Origin: Lolium rigidum
Taxonomy: Eukaryota; Streptophyta; Magnoliopsida; Poales; Poaceae
DNA length: 64,000 nucleotides
Assembly: GCF_022539505.1 (NCBI RefSeq)
Contig: NC_061511.1
Location: forward strand, 32,746,620 to 32,810,619
Reading direction: 5' to 3'
The translations under genes and the position numbers were made by a program. Below are positions 1-10,212 of this stretch, piece by piece. A model generated the notes under the pieces. That model saw only the letters and a list, made by a program, of their open reading frames with translations. It made no database searches and had not been told where the DNA came from. How positions within the stretch are numbered: position 1 is the stretch's first letter; every line of letters starts with the position of its first letter.

Positions 1-444
1 CCTCTCTATTTGTCAATTGCCCGATCGTAATTCGTTCACCCAACATGCTATCTTATGGGAGAGACACCTCTAGTGAACTGTGGACCCCGGTCCATTCTTT
101 ACATCCGAAATACCAATCTGCTGCTATTGTTCTTTACTTGTTCTTGCAAACAATCATCATCCACACTATACATCTAATCCTTTGTTACGAGCAAGCCGGT
201 GAGATTGACAACCTCGCTGTTTCGTTGGGGCAAAGTACTTTGGTTGTGTTGTGCAGGTTCCACGTTGGCGCCGGAATCTCCGGTGTTGCGCCGCACTACA
301 TCCCGCCGCCATCAACCTTCAACGTGCTTCTTGGCTCCTCCTGGTTCGATAAACCTTGGTTTCTTTCCGAGGGAAAACTTGCTGTCGTGCGCATCATACC
401 TTCCTCTTGGGGTTCCCAACGAACGTGTGAGTTACACGCCATCA
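1..444 (+). repeat. 5' LTR tail of element A
   Basis: This matches 5062-5505, the end of the 3' LTR, with only scattered single-base differences. It ends in the canonical CA just before the primer binding site. Several differences are of the CAG versus CGA type (for example near 252 versus 5311). Confidence 0.92.
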
Positions 445-455
445 AGCATATTTTC

Positions 456-473
456 TGGCGCCGTTGCCGGGGA
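456..473 (+). other. Primer binding site of A (Asp tRNA type)
   Basis: TGGCGCCGTTGCCGGGGA lies 11 bases after the LTR end. This 18-base site is typical of Athila-group Gypsy elements and pairs with a tRNA 3' end, usually given as tRNA-Asp. The same site recurs at 17932 and, reversed, at 23163, 39936 and 50623. Confidence 0.88.
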
Positions 474-677
474 GATCAAGACACGCTGCAAGGGAGTCTC
501 CACAATCCAATCTCTTTACTTTGTTTTTGTCTTGCTTTATTTTATTTACTTTCTTGTTTGCTGCATTATATCAAAACACAAAAAAATTAGTTGCTAGCTT
601 TACTTTATTTACTGTCTTGCACTCTATATCAAAAACACAAAAAATTAGTTACTTATATTTGCTTTACTTATTTCAAC

Positions 678-1322
678 ATGTTTCCTTTTAATTTTACCGT
701 AAAAGACATACCGGTAGGACGTGGGTCTATAGTTGGGAGAAACAATATAGAATAATTTTTCAATCATGTTAGTACCGTTGAAGATTTCTAAGATAGACAC
801 TTGGTAGAACTTGCTCCTAATTATGAAATTGCTGCTGCTGCTTTAGTTCGCATGTTGGAAACTAAATTTGTTAATCTCAATCCTATAATCCAACACATGT
901 TTCTTACACTCGGTGATATGGAAGAAGGGGAAAAGAAAGATTTTGTTTTAGAAACCTTTCTTAGAGAATTTGGTGGTATAGCAAGAGAGGCTAGAAAGGT
1001 CTTTATTAAATATAAGATGCTTGGTTCTTATACCAATTTTGTTAGTATCCTTGAAAATATGGACATGGAGAGAGTAAGGTACACTAATAATATTAATGAT
1101 GGTGGGGAGATCAAAGCACCAATACCATGTAAGCTCCTAGCGATGAATGAAGCGCTAGAAAATAACTATGCTTGGCTTGTTCCTGAAAATTTGTTTGATG
1201 AGAGTAGCAAGCCCAAGACTAATGAAAAGGGAGCCGCTGAAACTTATGTATCCAATATACTATGCATGGTTGAGAAAACTCCAAACCCCGCTGAAGATGC
1301 ATCACCTTTCGATAACACTTGA
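678..1322 (+). pseudogene. Small reading frame of element A, unknown function, two in-frame stops
   Basis: A frame opens at the ATG at 678 and runs to the TGA ending at 1322 (about 214 codons). Two TAA stops, near 749 and 789, break it early, leaving an uninterrupted 173-codon stretch from 801. The product is soluble and mildly acidic, with a central segment containing EEGEKKDFVLET. It has no zinc knuckle, protease or polymerase motif. The same protein, about 60-70% alike by eye, is read from the minus strand of element I at 39126-39759. Its position directly after the primer site is that of gag, but I do not recognise a capsid fold, and its role in transposition is unknown. The conservation between A and I suggests it was once useful to the elements. 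Confidence 0.6.
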
Positions 1323-2022
1323 TATACACTTTCTGCGCCTAGCTGAAAGGCGTTAAAGAAAAGCGCTTATGGGAGACAACCCATGTTTTTACTACAGTAT
1401 TTTTGTTTTATATTTGAGTCTTGAAAGTTGTTTACTACTGTAGAAACCTCTCCTTATCTTAGTTTTGTGTTTTGTTGTGCCAAGTAAAGTCTTTGATAGT
1501 AAAGTGAATACTAGATTTGGATTACTGCGCAGAATACGATTTCTTTGCTGTCACGAATTTCGACCTGTACCTCTGTACGTAGCTCAGAAAAATATGCCAA
1601 TTTACGTGCGTGATCCTCAGATATGTACGCAACTTTCATTCAATTTGGGAATTTTCATTTGAGCAAGTCTGGTGCCTCAATAAAATCCATCTTTACGGAC
1701 TTTTCTGTTTTGACAGATTCTGCCTTTTTATTTTGCATTGCCTCTTTTGCTATGATGGATGAATTTATTTGTTTCATTAATGTTCAGTAGCTTTATGCAA
1801 TGTCCAGAAGTGTTAAGAATGATTGTGTCACCTCTGAACATGTTAATTTTTACTGTACACTAACCCTCTAATGAGTTGTTTCAAGTTTGGTGTGGAGGAA
1901 GTTTTTAAGGATCAAGAGAGGAGAATGATGCAATATGATCAAGGAGAGTGAAAGCTCTAAGCTTGGGGATGCCCCGGTGGTTCACCCCTGCATATATTAA
2001 GAAGACTCAAGCGTCTAAGCTT

Positions 2023-2043
2023 GGGGATGCCCAAGGCATCCCC
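2023..2043 (+). other. Perfect hairpin in element A internal RNA
   Basis: GGGGATGCC, a CAA loop, then GGCATCCCC: a 9-bp perfect stem with a 3-base loop. The same stem is kept in element J at 48350-48370. A nearby AAGCTTGGGGATGC repeats the sequence found next to the 3' LTR, so the hairpin pairs a copy of the priming region with its complement. Confidence 0.7.
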
Positions 2044-3879
2044 TTCTTCATCGACAACATTATCAGGTTCCTCCCCTGAAACTATATTTTTATTCCGTCA
2101 CATCTTATGTACTTTGCTTGGGGCGTCGGTTTGTTTTTGTTTTTTGTTTTGTTTGAATAAAATGGATCCTAGCATTCATTGTGTGGGAGAGAGACACGCT
2201 CCGCTGTTGCATATGGACAAATATGTCCTTAGGCTTTACTCATAGTATTCATGGCAAAGGTTGAATCTTCTTCGTTAAATTGTTATATGGTTGGAATCGG
2301 GAAATGCTACATGTAGTAATTCTAAAATGTCTTGAATAATTTGATACTTGGCAATTGTTGTGCTCATGTTTAAGCTCTTGCATCATATACTTTGCACCCA
2401 TTAATGAAGAAACACCTAGAGCTTGCTAATTTGGTTTGCATATTTGGTCTCTCTAAAGTCTAGATAATTTCTAGTATTGAGTTTTGAACAACAAGGAAGA
2501 CGGTGTAGAGTCTTATAATGTTTATAATATGTCTTTTATGTGAGTTTTGCTGCATCTGGTTCATCCTTGTGTTTGTTTCAAATAACCTTGCTAGCCTAAA
2601 CCTTGTATTGAGAGGGAATACTTCTCATGCATCCAAAATCCTTGAGCCAACCACTATGCCATTTGTGTCCACCATATCTACCTACTACATGGTATTTCTC
2701 CGCCATTCCAAAGTAAATTGCTTGAGTGCTACCTTTAAAATTTCCATTCTTCACCTTTGCAATATATAGCTCATGGGACAAATAGCTTAAAAACTATTGT
2801 GGTATTGAATATGTACTTATGCACTTTATCTCTTATTAAGTTGCTTGTTGTGCGATAACCATGTTTCTGGGGACGCCATCAACTACCCTTTTTTGAATAT
2901 CATGTGAGTTGCTATGCATGTCCGTCTTGTCTGAAGTAAGAGAGATCTACCACTTTAATGGTTAGAGCATGCATATTGTTAGAGAAGAACATTGGGCCGC
3001 TAACTAAAGCCATGAATCATGGTGGAAGTTTCAGCTTTGGACATATATCCTCAATCTCATATGAGAACACTAATTGTTGCCACATGCCTATGCATTAAAG
3101 AGGAGTCCATTATCTCGTTGTCCATGTTGTCCCGGTATGGATGTCTAAGTTGAGAATAATCAAAAGCGAGAAATCCAAAATGCGAGTTTTCTCCTTAGAC
3201 CTTTGTACAGGCGGCATGGAGGTACCCCATTGTGACACTTGGTTAAAACATGTGTATTGCGATGATCCGGTAGTCCAAGCTAATTAGGACAAGGTGCGGG
3301 CACTATTAGTATACTATGCATGAGGCTTGCAACTTGTAAGATATAATTTACATGATACATGTGCTTTATTACTACCGTTGACAAAATTGTTTCTTGTTTT
3401 CAAAATAAAAGCTCTAGCACAAATATAGCAATCGATTCTTTCCTCTGCGAAGGACCTTTCTTTTACTTTTATGTTGAGTCAGTTCACCTATTTCTCTCCA
3501 CCTCAAGAAGCAAACACTTGTGTGAACTGTGCATTGATTCCTACATACTTGCATATTGCACTTGTTATATTACTCTATGTTGACAATTATCCATGAGATA
3601 TACCTGTTATAAGTTGAAAGCAACCGCTGAAACTTAATCTTTCTTTGTGTTGCTTCAATACCTTTACTTTGATTTATTGCTTTATGAGTTAACTCTTATG
3701 TAAGACTTATTGATGCTTGTCTTTAAGTACTATTCATGAAAAGTCTTTGCTTTATGATTCAGCTTGTTTACTCATGTCATTACCATTGTTTTGATCGCTG
3801 CATTCATTACATATGTTTACAATAGTATGATCAAGGTTATGATGGCATGTCACTCCGAAATTATCTTTGTTATCGTTTA

Positions 3880-3898
3880 CCTGCTCGGGACGAGCAGG
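3880..3898 (+). other. Perfect hairpin next to the 3' LTR of A
   Basis: CCTGCTCG, GGA, CGAGCAGG form an 8-bp stem just upstream of the purine-rich AAGCTTGGGGATGC and the 3' LTR. The same stem is found in element J (46621-46639) next to its 3' LTR. A role in plus-strand priming, dimerisation or packaging is possible but not shown. Confidence 0.7.
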
Positions 3899-3916
3899 AA
3901 CTAAGCTTGGGGATGC

Positions 3917-5505
3917 CGATACGTCTCCGACGTATCGATAATTTCTTATGTTCCATGCCACATTATTGATGATATCTACATGTTTTATACACATTATATG
4001 TCGTATTTATGCATTTTCCGGCACTAACCTATTAACGAGATGCCGAAGAGCCGCTTGTCGTTTTCTGCTGTTTTTGGTTTCGTAAATCCTAGTAAAGAAA
4101 TATTCTCGGAATTGGACGAAATCAACGCCCGGGGGCCTATTTTGCCACGAAGCTTCCGGAAGACCGAAGAGAAGATGAAGTGGGGCCACGGGCGCCGCCA
4201 CACTAGGGCGGCGCGGCCCGAGAGGGGCCCGCGCGGCCCTGCCGTGTGGGGCCCCCGTGACCCCTCCGACTCCGCCCTTCCGCCTACTTAAGGTCTTCGT
4301 CGCGAAACTCCCAGTACCGAGAGCCACGATACAGAAAACCTTACTGAGACGCCGCCGCCGCCAATCCCATCTCGGGGGATTCTGGAGATCACCTCCGGCA
4401 CCCTGCCGGAGAGGGGATTCATCTCCCGGAGGACTCTTCACCGCCATGGTCGCCTCCGGAGTGATGAGTGAGTAGTTCACCCCTGGACTATGGGTCCATA
4501 GCAGTAGCTAGATGATTGTCTTCTCCTCATGTGCTTCATTGTCGGATCTTGTGAGCTGCCGAACATGATCAAGATCATCTATCTGTAATTCTATATGTTG
4601 TGTTTGTCGGGATCCGATGGATAGAGAATACTATGTTATGTTGATTATCAATCTATTACCTATGTGTTGTTTATGATCTTGCATGCTCTCCGTTATTAGT
4701 AGAGGCTCGGCCAAGTTTTTGCTCTTAACTCCAAGAGGGAGTATTTATGCTCGATAGTGGGTTCATGTCTCCGTGAATCTGGGAGTGACGAGAAACCTCT
4801 AAGGTTATGGATGTACTTGTTGCCACTAGGGATAAAACATTGATGCTATGTTCGAGGATGTAGTTATTGATTACATTACGCACCATACTTAATGCAATTG
4901 TCCGTTGTTTTGCAACTTAATACCGGAAGGGGTTCGGATGATAACTCGAAGGTGGACTTTTTAGGCATAGATGCATGCTCGAATAGCGGTCTATGTACTT
5001 TGTCGTAATGCCCAATTAAATCTCACAATATTCAACATGTCATGTATGTGCATTGTTATGCTCTCTCTATTTGTCAATTGCCCGACTGTAATTCGTTCAC
5101 CCAACATGCTATCTTATGGGAGAGACACCTCTAGTGAACTCGTGGACCCCGGTCCATTCTTTACATCCGAAATACAAATCTGCCGCTATTGTTCTTTACT
5201 TGTTCTTGCAAACAATCATCATCCACACTATACATCTAATCCTTTGTTACGACAAGTCGGTGAGATTGACAACCTCGCTGTTTCGTTGGGGCAAAGTACT
5301 TTGGTTGTGTTGTGCGAGTTCCACGTTGGCGCCGGAATCTCCGGTGTTGCGCCGCACTACATCCCGCCGCCATCAACCTTCAACGTGCTTCTTGGCTCCT
5401 CCTGGTCCGATAAACCTTGGTTTCTTTCTGAGGGAAAACTTGCTGCTGTGCGCATCATACCTTCCTCTTGGGGTTCCCAACGAACGTGTGAGTTACACGC
5501 CATCA
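3917..5505 (+). repeat. 3' LTR of element A
   Basis: A 1589-bp LTR. Its first base is C where the family has T (CGATACGTC), and it ends in ...CCATCA. It contains a GC-rich inverted repeat (about 4198-4251) followed by a TATA-like TACTTAAG. Its tail matches bases 1-444. It is followed by GCGCC, the presumed right target duplication, whose partner lies outside the window. Several ATG-initiated frames within it are fortuitous. Confidence 0.9.
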
Positions 5506-5658
5506 GCGCCGCACTACACTCCTCCACCAACAACCTTCACGTGGCCTTCATCTCCTACTGGTTCAATAACCTTGGTTTCTTACTGAGGAAAAACTTGCTG
5601 CTGTACGCATCACACCTTCCTCTTGGGGTTTCCAACGGACGTGTGCTTTACCGTCACA
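5506..5658 (+). repeat. LTR tail of element B, target of A
   Basis: This stretch continues the last about 150 bases of an A/I-family LTR. It matches the 3' end of the element I LTR (39964-40120, reverse complement) closely. Element A was therefore inserted into an LTR of its own wider family. The LTR ends around 5656-5658, where similarity stops. Confidence 0.75.
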
Positions 5659-6050
5659 AGCACTGCCCGCCTCATGGTCGTTGCATGCTTCGAGGGTTTG
5701 GACTAGGCTTTGGAGAAGCTTCCACTCGACTGAAGAGTTAGTGATGGGCCCTTGAAAATTATTGGCCCCTATTTAGGAAGGACGTGACGGTGGGCAAGAT
5801 GTGTGGACCCACCTCTATTCCCCTCACTCGGCCGCTGACGAGCGGGCCAAGTAAGACGAAAGGAGGATACATTGGACGTGTCGACATTTTATGACCATCG
5901 CAAAGTCAGCCCAAATTTAGGCTAAAGATGGATCCAAACAGGCAGAATGGACCGTTCGGTTCACTTATGGATCACTGTTGTGCCTCCTCTTTAGGCCCCG
6001 CGGACGACAACAACAAATTGAATTTGTCCGTCATTGGGGCTTCGCTAATA
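5659..6050. other. Low-copy spacer, no gene seen
   Basis: No recognisable coding or repeat structure apart from short fortuitous frames. It marks the change from nested retrotransposons to lower-copy sequence. Confidence 0.5.
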
Positions 6051-6289
6051 CTACCTCCGTTTCGGTTTAACAGGCACGCACGCAGTTCAAGACAAACTTT
6101 GACCATTGATTTGGTCAACAAAATATAACTTTTATGTCTACAAAATATATATCGTTAGATTCGTATGCAAAAAAAGCTTTCCAATTATATAATTTTATGA
6201 CATATATTTCATGTTTTATTGACTAAAATAATAATCAAAGCAATTTCTTAAATTACGTGCGCGCATGTTAATCTGAGACGGAGGGATGA
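6051..6289. mobile_element. Stowaway-like MITE (mariner type), about 240 bp
   Basis: The terminal inverted repeats are CTACCTCCGTTTCGGTTTA at the left and, read in reverse complement, CATCCCTCCGTCTCAGATTA at the right. They enclose an AT-rich core. The CTCCCTCCGT-type end is the hallmark of Stowaway MITEs in grasses. A TA precedes the left end; the right TA duplication is not preserved. Confidence 0.7.
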
Positions 6290-8315
6290 CAGGGAACGAG
6301 AACACGTGGTTAATTACAGTTAGCGCCCCAAGACAGATATACATGTACGTTCCAAATACAGTACATGATGGGTTTGAAGGAAAGCTATTCCATCGGGACA
6401 CTGATCTGCATGCACCAAAAACGGTCAGGTACGTACGTGTCATAATTGCTTGCTAGGTGCAAATGCTAGGAGAGGAGCGTTTTCCGAAATCAGGGAGAGC
6501 AAGCTACAAAGCAAAGCCGCTTTCACCGCTTTTCGGCGAAAGATACCGTTTAGTGGTTTTCCCATCGCTGCCTAATCCGCATGTAGTCCACACATCGGCA
6601 GCAAGTGGGGCGCGCAAGGAGCACGAAGAGTCCAAGAAATAGATCCAAACAATCAGCACGTCTTATGCTGTGGTGAAGAGCGAACAAGGCTAAAATCATG
6701 TGTGATACGGGCTGGATCGCTGGCAGATTATTGGAGATTCGCGTCGCGCTCCGATCTTGACCGGTGCACGCATTGGCCCTGTGGCGGCATTCGCTCCCGA
6801 TCGATACGGCACGCTGGGTAGATCGCTGGCCGCCGCGCTTCCGGCTAATGATATGTACTGTTGTGGCGATCTGGCGCTTGGCGCGCGCGGAAGGCCGCCG
6901 GGCCCGGCGGCCGGGCGACAGCGTCGCCGTCGGCGAAAAGCTGAGCGGATGGATGGACGAGCGGAAAGGGCGCGGCTGCTTTGGCGTCGGCCGGCGTTGG
7001 TGCTGCGGATTTTGACCACTGGGGCCGGCCGACGGCTGGGCTCGCGATAAGACGGCGACGCGCGCGCATCCGGTCATCCGGCCGCGGCCGGTCGGCGTCT
7101 AGGGCCTACGTTATCTGCTGCGCGGCGGATAGGTGCAGGAACTAGGAACCCTCGACGGCCGGCGGCTCCGATTCTCCTCCCGCTTTCGGAAAATCTACGG
7201 CTCCGATTCCCAATCCGCCACGTGAAACTGATTCTGATTCTGTTTTATCTTCCGGAGGAACCACGTTTTACATTCAGTAGCGGGGCTATCGTGGTCAGGT
7301 TCGCCGGTGAAGTCAAAACATGCTTTGCCGGTGAAGTCACACACGTTTCCAGCACGCCGCAGCCCACGGGAAACAGGATCTGCGGAGAGGACGTGACGGC
7401 CATCGTTTCGTCTCGTGCATGCCCGCACCGTGCGTAAAACATTATAGAATGCCAGCCAGCAGATCTTGACGCGTTGATGGCGCCATGCACGCACGCCCCC
7501 GCCAGCTTCAAACAGCCGGTCAAGGACGGATTGTTTCGGTGCTGACGTTGAGTTGCTGCACTCAGGCCAGTGCGTGCTTCGTTTTTTTTATATACTGTAT
7601 CGTGCTTTGTCGGCCTGGCATATTCCACACGGATCATTTGCAAACGCGTAAACAGAGAAAACATTGGTAGACAAAAAAAACCTGGCAGTAAAATGCTGCA
7701 GCAGCCTGGATAACCACGGGCCGTATATCCGGCCCAACAAAACAGTTGGCCCTCTAGGAGCAACATTGCTTCCCTCCTTGGCTCATAGCCCATTTGATTT
7801 TTTATTTTATTTTCTGAACTACGTACAGAGTGAACCCAGTAGGCATGATCCAAGAAAAGAGTTCAAATAAAAAAGAATGGGTCTGGACGCTTAAAGCATC
7901 TCTAGCACACAACCAAAAAATTACATTCTATATGGACGAGGATGATCATCAAAAGTGGCATATCTGAAAATATTTCACAGTAAGGGCCATCGGCCCCCTC
8001 CCTCCCTTGGCATCGCCAAACCATGTCCACTGCTCCTTCATTGAGTACACCAATCTGGATTTCAAATTTTGGTGGGAAAGTTTGCACCGTTAATGCACCA
8101 ATTTGTTAACTAAAATGCACTATCCGGTAATAATATATATAAATGCATTACTCTTGATACTTCTCTATTTATGTAGCTGCTTGTTGAAAAATTACATTAT
8201 TTTCATGCTGCTCTAAGATTTACTTGCGTCTATTTGTTAATATTCTTTATGATGCAACTGAAAGCAATAATCCCAAGTTTAGCTTACATGTTTTTCACAT
8301 AATATTCTGCAGCTG
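6290..8315. other. Gene-flank-like sequence without a supported gene
   Basis: A GC-rich block (about 6740-7110) gives overlapping frames in several registers on both strands, all arginine- and proline-rich, as expected from base composition. There is one ACACGTGG G-box-like word near 6301 and a possible transposon end (AAGCATCTCTAGC near 7891). No domain is recognised. Confidence 0.5.
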
Positions 8316-8862
8316 GCAAGTTGTTCGTGTGGTGACACGGGAAATCAGAGGAAGCGGAAACACGAGAGTGGCGAAAAAACCATAGCATCTGGATCTGGTA
8401 GTCAAGATAAATTTGTGGTTGCTGACGGTGGCCGTGAAGATAAATCTCATGGTAAAAAACAAAAAAAACGTGACACTTCTTAGATAATATAGTAAGAAAT
8501 GAAGGATGGCAAGCTCATAGTGAGGGTATCCCTTCCTGAAGTACAAAATTTTATGGAATACATCTTTACAACAGATCGAAAGGAGCTGCTGAGGGAACAT
8601 GGTTGCGGTTTCATCATGGATTTCAAGTTGAACGGATTATTTCCACGAATATGATGATATGGTTGTATGGAGAATTCAGAGATAGTTCTCTCACAATGGT
8701 TCTTGATAATGGGGAGAACTTGGGATCACATAAAAGGTGGTACACGTGATTTATCGTTTCCCTAAAAATCTGAACTTCAAGCTCCAGGTGATGGGGATAT
8801 GCCTTACGAGGTATACCATGAAGGGGAGTTGCCTCCTGGACCAAGGAGACTGACATACTGTA
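8316..8862 (+). pseudogene. Relic of a plant mobile-domain or Ulp1-associated type protein
   Basis: A splice-acceptor-like TTCTGCAG precedes a lysine-rich coding stretch (8316-8483) that ends in a stop. A second stretch begins with the ATG at 8499 and reads through a segment with REHGCGFIMDFKLNG. It then shifts one frame near 8650 and continues through MIWLYGEFRDSSLTMVLDNG to a stop near 8750. Shorter coding-like sequence follows to about 8862. The pattern of a GCGFI-like block followed by an IWL block resembles the N-terminal domain that grass genomes carry in plant mobile-domain and Ulp1-protease-associated proteins, often within transposons. This assignment is from general memory of the family and is tentative. 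The piece is broken and has no credible full gene around it. Confidence 0.35.
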
Positions 8863-9071
8863 GTCCAGCCTAACTCAGATGGATTTGCCCAAGGAGACTC
8901 ACAGTCGGCCCAACTCGCATGGGCTCAAAGGAGATGGCGACTGGACATGCAGAAAGCCCAAGAGACTAGCTTAGCAGCCAAGCCGGCCTAAATAAGAGAG
9001 TTCGGGTCCCAACCGACTCGGCCGTATCTCCGTAAACGATAGCTCAGGGTGCCCATATAAACTCTTGGCTC

Positions 9072-9156
9072 TATTAAGCTTCATGCACTAGCCACTTGAA
9101 CCAAAAGTCCGAACTGATGGAAAGGGCTAGACAATCTACTTGTACACTTCACAACA
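9072..9156 (-). repeat. 3' LTR of the SMART element
   Basis: 85 bp, preceded on the minus strand by the tract GAGTGGGGG (9157-9165). The last dinucleotide on the forward left edge is TA instead of TG. Confidence 0.92.
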
Positions 9157-9317
9157 CCCCCACTCGCGTGTGACGGGAGAAGAGGAAGTCAACACGTGAA
9201 AGAAGAAGAGCACACCGAAACAGGGCATCAGCGGTGGCTAAAGAGGGGGGCAACAACAATTTTTAGGCTTAATTGCGAAAACCATGTGAAAGCCAGGATT
9301 TGAACTCGAGACCTGGG

Positions 9318-9329
9318 GCTCTGATACCA
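9318..9329 (-). other. Primer binding site of the SMART element (initiator Met tRNA)
   Basis: The minus strand reads TGGTATCAGAGC, the canonical 12-base complement of plant initiator tRNA-Met, immediately inside the 5' LTR. Confidence 0.92.
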
Positions 9330-9414
9330 TGTTAAGCTTCATGCACTAGCCACTTGAACCAAAAGTCCGAACTGATGGAAAGGGCTAGACAATCTACTTG
9401 TACACTTCACAACA
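9330..9414 (-). repeat. 5' LTR of the SMART element
   Basis: 85 bp, ending (minus strand) in ...CTTAACA directly against the primer binding site. It is identical to the other copy except at the terminal TG/TA position. Confidence 0.92.
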
Positions 9415-9670
9415 GGCTCGAAACTCTAGAGGGGAGAACGGAGAAAACATTAGCCGCCTAAGCTTTTAAGCCAGCGACCACCATGTAAACCAATCTATGA
9501 TCATATAGTAAATTGCAGCAGGATGTAGGGATCCTCCAGCCCTAGGACCTGAACCTGGGTAAACTCTACGTTTGCCAATCTCACCCCCTCCTACGCGGCC
9601 TTGCTCTAGTCTCTAAGCTACCCCGTGTAGCACCTGGCATGTGGAACCCCATGAAAGTTGTCACCCACCA

Positions 9671-10086
9671 TGTAGCATAAGAAAAGCTGCATTCCCATTG
9701 GTTTTTTAACTGCGCGTCGATCCCCTAGGCAGGCGCTAGTTCTTTTTTACAGCGGGATGCGCTTAGTCATGCAGTATGTGGCAAACTGAGTTAGAGGTGG
9801 TTTGCGTGACATGTCACCGCTAGCTGTCTAATGACATTGTCGTAAATATCAATGCCACATTATTGTATGTCCGTACACACATGTGGGCCCCACTTAACTG
9901 TGATGTTGCTCATATCGTCGCACGTCATTAGTGGGACCTCAACAGTGGGCTCCGCTTTATGCCACGCCACCGGGCACGGTTAGTAATAAGTTGATGCCCT
10001 AGTAAATGTAATCATCTATAAGCATTCATCTACTGGTGTCAATGAACTGATGTGTAGGGCGTTGAGCAAAATGGTTGGTTCCGAAA
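9671..10086. other. Low-copy spacer, nothing recognised
   Basis: Mixed composition, no coding frame of note and no repeat partner within the window. Confidence 0.4.
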
Positions 10087-10212
10087 TATTCCCTCCATCT
10101 CATGAATCTTCTCTGAGATTTGTCGAAATTTGAATGTATCTAGATGTTATTTAGTGTCTAGATCCATTTGAATTTAGACGAATCTTCAGAGGTGATCATT
10201 TCGTACCCATTT
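10087..10212. mobile_element. Degenerate Stowaway-like MITE
   Basis: A left end TTCCCTCCATCTCATGAATC leads into a foldback. An arm around 10122-10146 (AAATTTGAATGTATCTAGATG) is complemented around 10155-10180 (CTAGATCCATTTGAATTTAGA). The right terminal repeat has decayed. The foldback style resembles the small Stowaway families of Triticeae. Confidence 0.55.

Larger units (their letters stand above)
1323..3916 (+). other. Conserved non-coding internal region of A
   Basis: About 2.6 kb without a credible gene. Much of it reappears in reverse complement in element J (46603-49059), and its first part reappears in element I (38475-39120), so the sequence is conserved across elements that code for different proteins. 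It contains three copies of AAGCTTGGGGATGC (near 1960, 2019 and 3904), two perfect small hairpins and, at its end, the purine-rich primer for plus-strand synthesis. The conservation is more in keeping with cis-acting RNA signals (packaging, priming, polyadenylation) than with coding. Confidence 0.65.
1..5505 (+). mobile_element. Non-autonomous Athila-like Gypsy LTR element (A), left end outside window
   Basis: The window opens inside the 5' LTR (tail 1-444). This is followed by a primer binding site, one short broken reading frame, about 2.6 kb without coding potential, a purine-rich tract and a full 3' LTR (3917-5505). The last 444 bases of both LTRs match almost base for base. No protease, reverse transcriptase, RNase H or integrase motif is present, so the element must have used proteins made elsewhere. 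The Asp-type primer site and the LTR style tie it to Athila-like Gypsy elements such as the one at 16415. It sits inside the LTR of a related element that resumes at 5506. The left target duplication lies outside the window. Confidence 0.9.
9072..9414 (-). mobile_element. Complete SMART/TRIM-type miniature LTR retrotransposon, 343 bp
   Basis: Two near-identical 85-bp direct repeats (9072-9156 and 9330-9414) flank a 173-bp core. Read on the minus strand, the LTR begins TGTTGTGAAG. The primer site TGGTATCAGAGC abuts the 5' LTR, and a G-rich tract (GAGTGGGGG) precedes the 3' LTR. A perfect 5-bp duplication GGCTC lies at 9067-9071 and 9415-9419. The size, 85-bp LTRs and lack of coding match the SMART class of tiny plant LTR elements. 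It relies on another element's enzymes. It landed about 15-20 bp downstream of a CATATAAA box. Confidence 0.93.
8863..9670 (+). repeat. LTR-like promoter sequence of an unassigned retrotransposon, split by a SMART element
   Basis: With the SMART element at 9072-9414 removed, the flanks join into a sequence typical of a grass LTR. There is a CATATAAA box near 9051, a transcript-start region, and a downstream stretch with the phrase CCTGAACCTGGGTAAACTC near 9548. The outer ends are not clear and no second copy lies in the window, so family and limits are uncertain. Confidence 0.4.

Noticed and set aside
4971..5741. 256-codon plus frame in the 3' LTR of A
   Set aside because: It spans the LTR/LTR junction with element B and other LTR copies have disrupted versions, so it is chance.
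6550..7077. 175-codon minus frame and overlapping plus frames in a GC-rich block
   Set aside because: Several competing registers with arginine-rich low-complexity products, no domain and no splice or promoter support.
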